From Pseudomonadota bacterium (lineage in GTDB: Bacteria; Pseudomonadota; Alphaproteobacteria; Azospirillales; Azospirillaceae), in contig JAEYOB010000304.1 in the NCBI GenBank assembly GCA_023412175.1, forward strand, positions 1 through 6,912: a stretch of 6,912 bases of DNA. Direction: 5' to 3'. The first letter of the stretch is position 1; each line of letters starts with the position of its first letter. The notes under the pieces are model-generated. The model was not told the DNA's origin. It worked only from the letters and a program-made list of their open reading frames with translations, and did not search any database. Below, in pieces: positions 5,926 through 6,912 of the stretch. Position numbers and translations under genes: made by a program.

Positions 5926-6912
5926 ATGAGCGACGTGTTGCCTACGCTGATCGACCGCGCCGAACTGGGTTACCGCCTGGTGGAGGCGGCGGGTGACGCG
6001 ATCCTGGTGGTGGATGCGCGGGGTGTCGTGCTGGATTGCAATCCGGCGGCCACGGAGTTGTTCCGCTGCCCGGCCGCCGCCATCGTCGGCCGCCGTGTCA
6101 TCGAGCTGTCTCCCGAGCGCCAGCCCGACGGCCGTCCGTCCGCCGAGGTGGCGAAGATGGTAGGCGCGATGGTCCAGGCCGGGCATCGCCCGCAGGTCGA
6201 ATGGACCTACCGGCGCCTGGACGGGACTCCGGTGGAGACGGAGGTGACGCTCGCCCCGGTGCAGTCCGGCGAGAACGGACTCCGCATCCTCATCGTTCGC
6301 GACGTGTCGGCGCGCAAGGCCATGGAACGGCGCATGCTGGTGTCGGAGCAGAAGTTCGCCAAGCTCTTCGACATCAGCCCCGACCCGATGATCGTGTCCG
6401 AGATCGAGACCGGCCACATCCTCGACGTCAATCTCAGCTTTGTCGCCAATTACGGTTTCGTCCGCGAGGAGATCCTCGGCCGTACCACGGTGGAAATCGG
6501 TCTTTGGGCCGATCCGGTGCAGCGGGCCGCCACCGTGAAGAAGATGCGCGAGCAGGGGCAATTGTACAATCACGAGGTGGATTTCCGCACCAAGGAGGGA
6601 GAGGTGCTCACCGTGCTCGGCTCCTCCGCCGAGGTGGTGATCGATGGCCGCTCCTGCTGGCTGGTCCAGTTCAAGGACATCACCGAGCGCAAGGCCCATC
6701 TGGCCATGGTGGAGTTCCTGGCGCACCACGATTCGCTGACGGGGTTGCCGAACCGCAAACGGCTGCACGAGATTCTGCGGCACCGGATCGAGGCGGGGGA
6801 AGGGACGGACGGCCGCTTTGCGCTGCTGCTGCTGGATCTCGACCGGTTCAAGGAAGTCAACGATACGCTCGGCCACCATGTCGGCGATGAGCTGCTGCGC
6901 ATGGTATCGTCG
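5926..6912 (+). CDS. PAS-PAS-GGDEF signalling protein (3' partial), probable diguanylate cyclase or GGDEF-EAL protein
   Basis: The first 329 residues of a cytoplasmic sensor for cyclic-di-GMP signalling; the frame is open to the window end. PAS 1 spans about 14-127 ([20 protein letters not shown], ending RDVSARK). PAS 2 spans about 139-253 ([24 protein letters not shown], ending KDITERK). A GGDEF domain starts near 261 ([12 protein letters not shown], 266-277). Asp304, Asn312 and Asp321 align by spacing with PleD Asp327, Asn335 and Asp344, the metal and guanine contacts. The GG(D/E)EF loop itself lies beyond the window, so cyclase activity and any EAL domain cannot be judged. No transmembrane segment is visible. 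ATG 5926 is the first ATG after the in-frame TGA at 5905, and no clear Shine-Dalgarno precedes it. No link to the transport operon is evident. Confidence 0.9.
   Translation, partial: MSDVLPTLIDRAELGYRLVEAAGDAILVVDARGVVLDCNPAATELFRCPAAAIVGRRVIELSPERQPDGRPSAEVAKMVGAMVQAGHRPQVEWTYRRLDGTPVETEVTLAPVQSGENGLRILIVRDVSARKAMERRMLVSEQKFAKLFDISPDPMIVSEIETGHILDVNLSFVANYGFVREEILGRTTVEIGLWADPVQRAATVKKMREQGQLYNHEVDFRTKEGEVLTVLGSSAEVVIDGRSCWLVQFKDITERKAHLAMVEFLAHHDSLTGLPNRKRLHEILRHRIEAGEGTDGRFALLLLDLDRFKEVNDTLGHHVGDELLRMVSS

Noticed and set aside
6561..6570. Perfect 10-base palindrome ATTGTACAAT
   Set aside because: It lies within PAS 2 coding sequence, does not extend further, and several palindromes of this length are expected by chance in a window this size.
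6036..6890. 284-residue + strand open frame near the right end
   Set aside because: It is an out-of-frame reading of the PAS/PAS/GGDEF gene (Arg/Gly/Pro-rich); the frame from 5926 carries clear domain motifs.

Overview
The window is GC-rich and densely coded. All genes lie on the + strand. The GC content, codon usage and the PAS/PAS/GGDEF protein at the right end suggest an alphaproteobacterium, possibly Azospirillum or another Rhodospirillales. That placement is inference; no rRNA or marker gene is present to test it.

Positions 1-5725 hold five co-directional genes that look like one operon for uptake and deamination of a nucleobase or nucleoside. They are a BMP/Med-family substrate-binding protein (5' end cut by the window edge), a double-domain ABC ATPase of the nucleoside/sugar type, two BPD_transp_2 permeases, and a CodA-like cytosine deaminase of the amidohydrolase superfamily. 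The last four are tightly packed: an 11-base overlap, a 4-base gap, and a 1-base TGATG overlap. The only sizeable gap is between the binding protein and the ATPase. It holds a strong GC-rich hairpin (889-926) that resembles the intergenic palindromes which often separate a highly expressed binding protein from its membrane components.

The most interesting point is in the deaminase. It aligns without gaps to E. coli CodA at every active-site residue (constant offset of 4), except that CodA Asp314 is Cys310 here. Loss of that Asp is the recognised mark of bacterial 5-methylcytosine deaminases. The operon is therefore a candidate system for importing and deaminating 5-methylcytosine (to thymine) or a related pyrimidine, rather than plain cytosine salvage.

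Positions 5726-5925 are non-coding as far as can be seen. They carry a weak inverted repeat after the operon and a short AT-rich island that may be a promoter. From 5926 to the window end lies the N-terminal 329 codons of a separate signalling protein with two PAS domains and the beginning of a GGDEF domain. The window ends before the GG(D/E)EF motif. This gene has no evident functional link to the operon.
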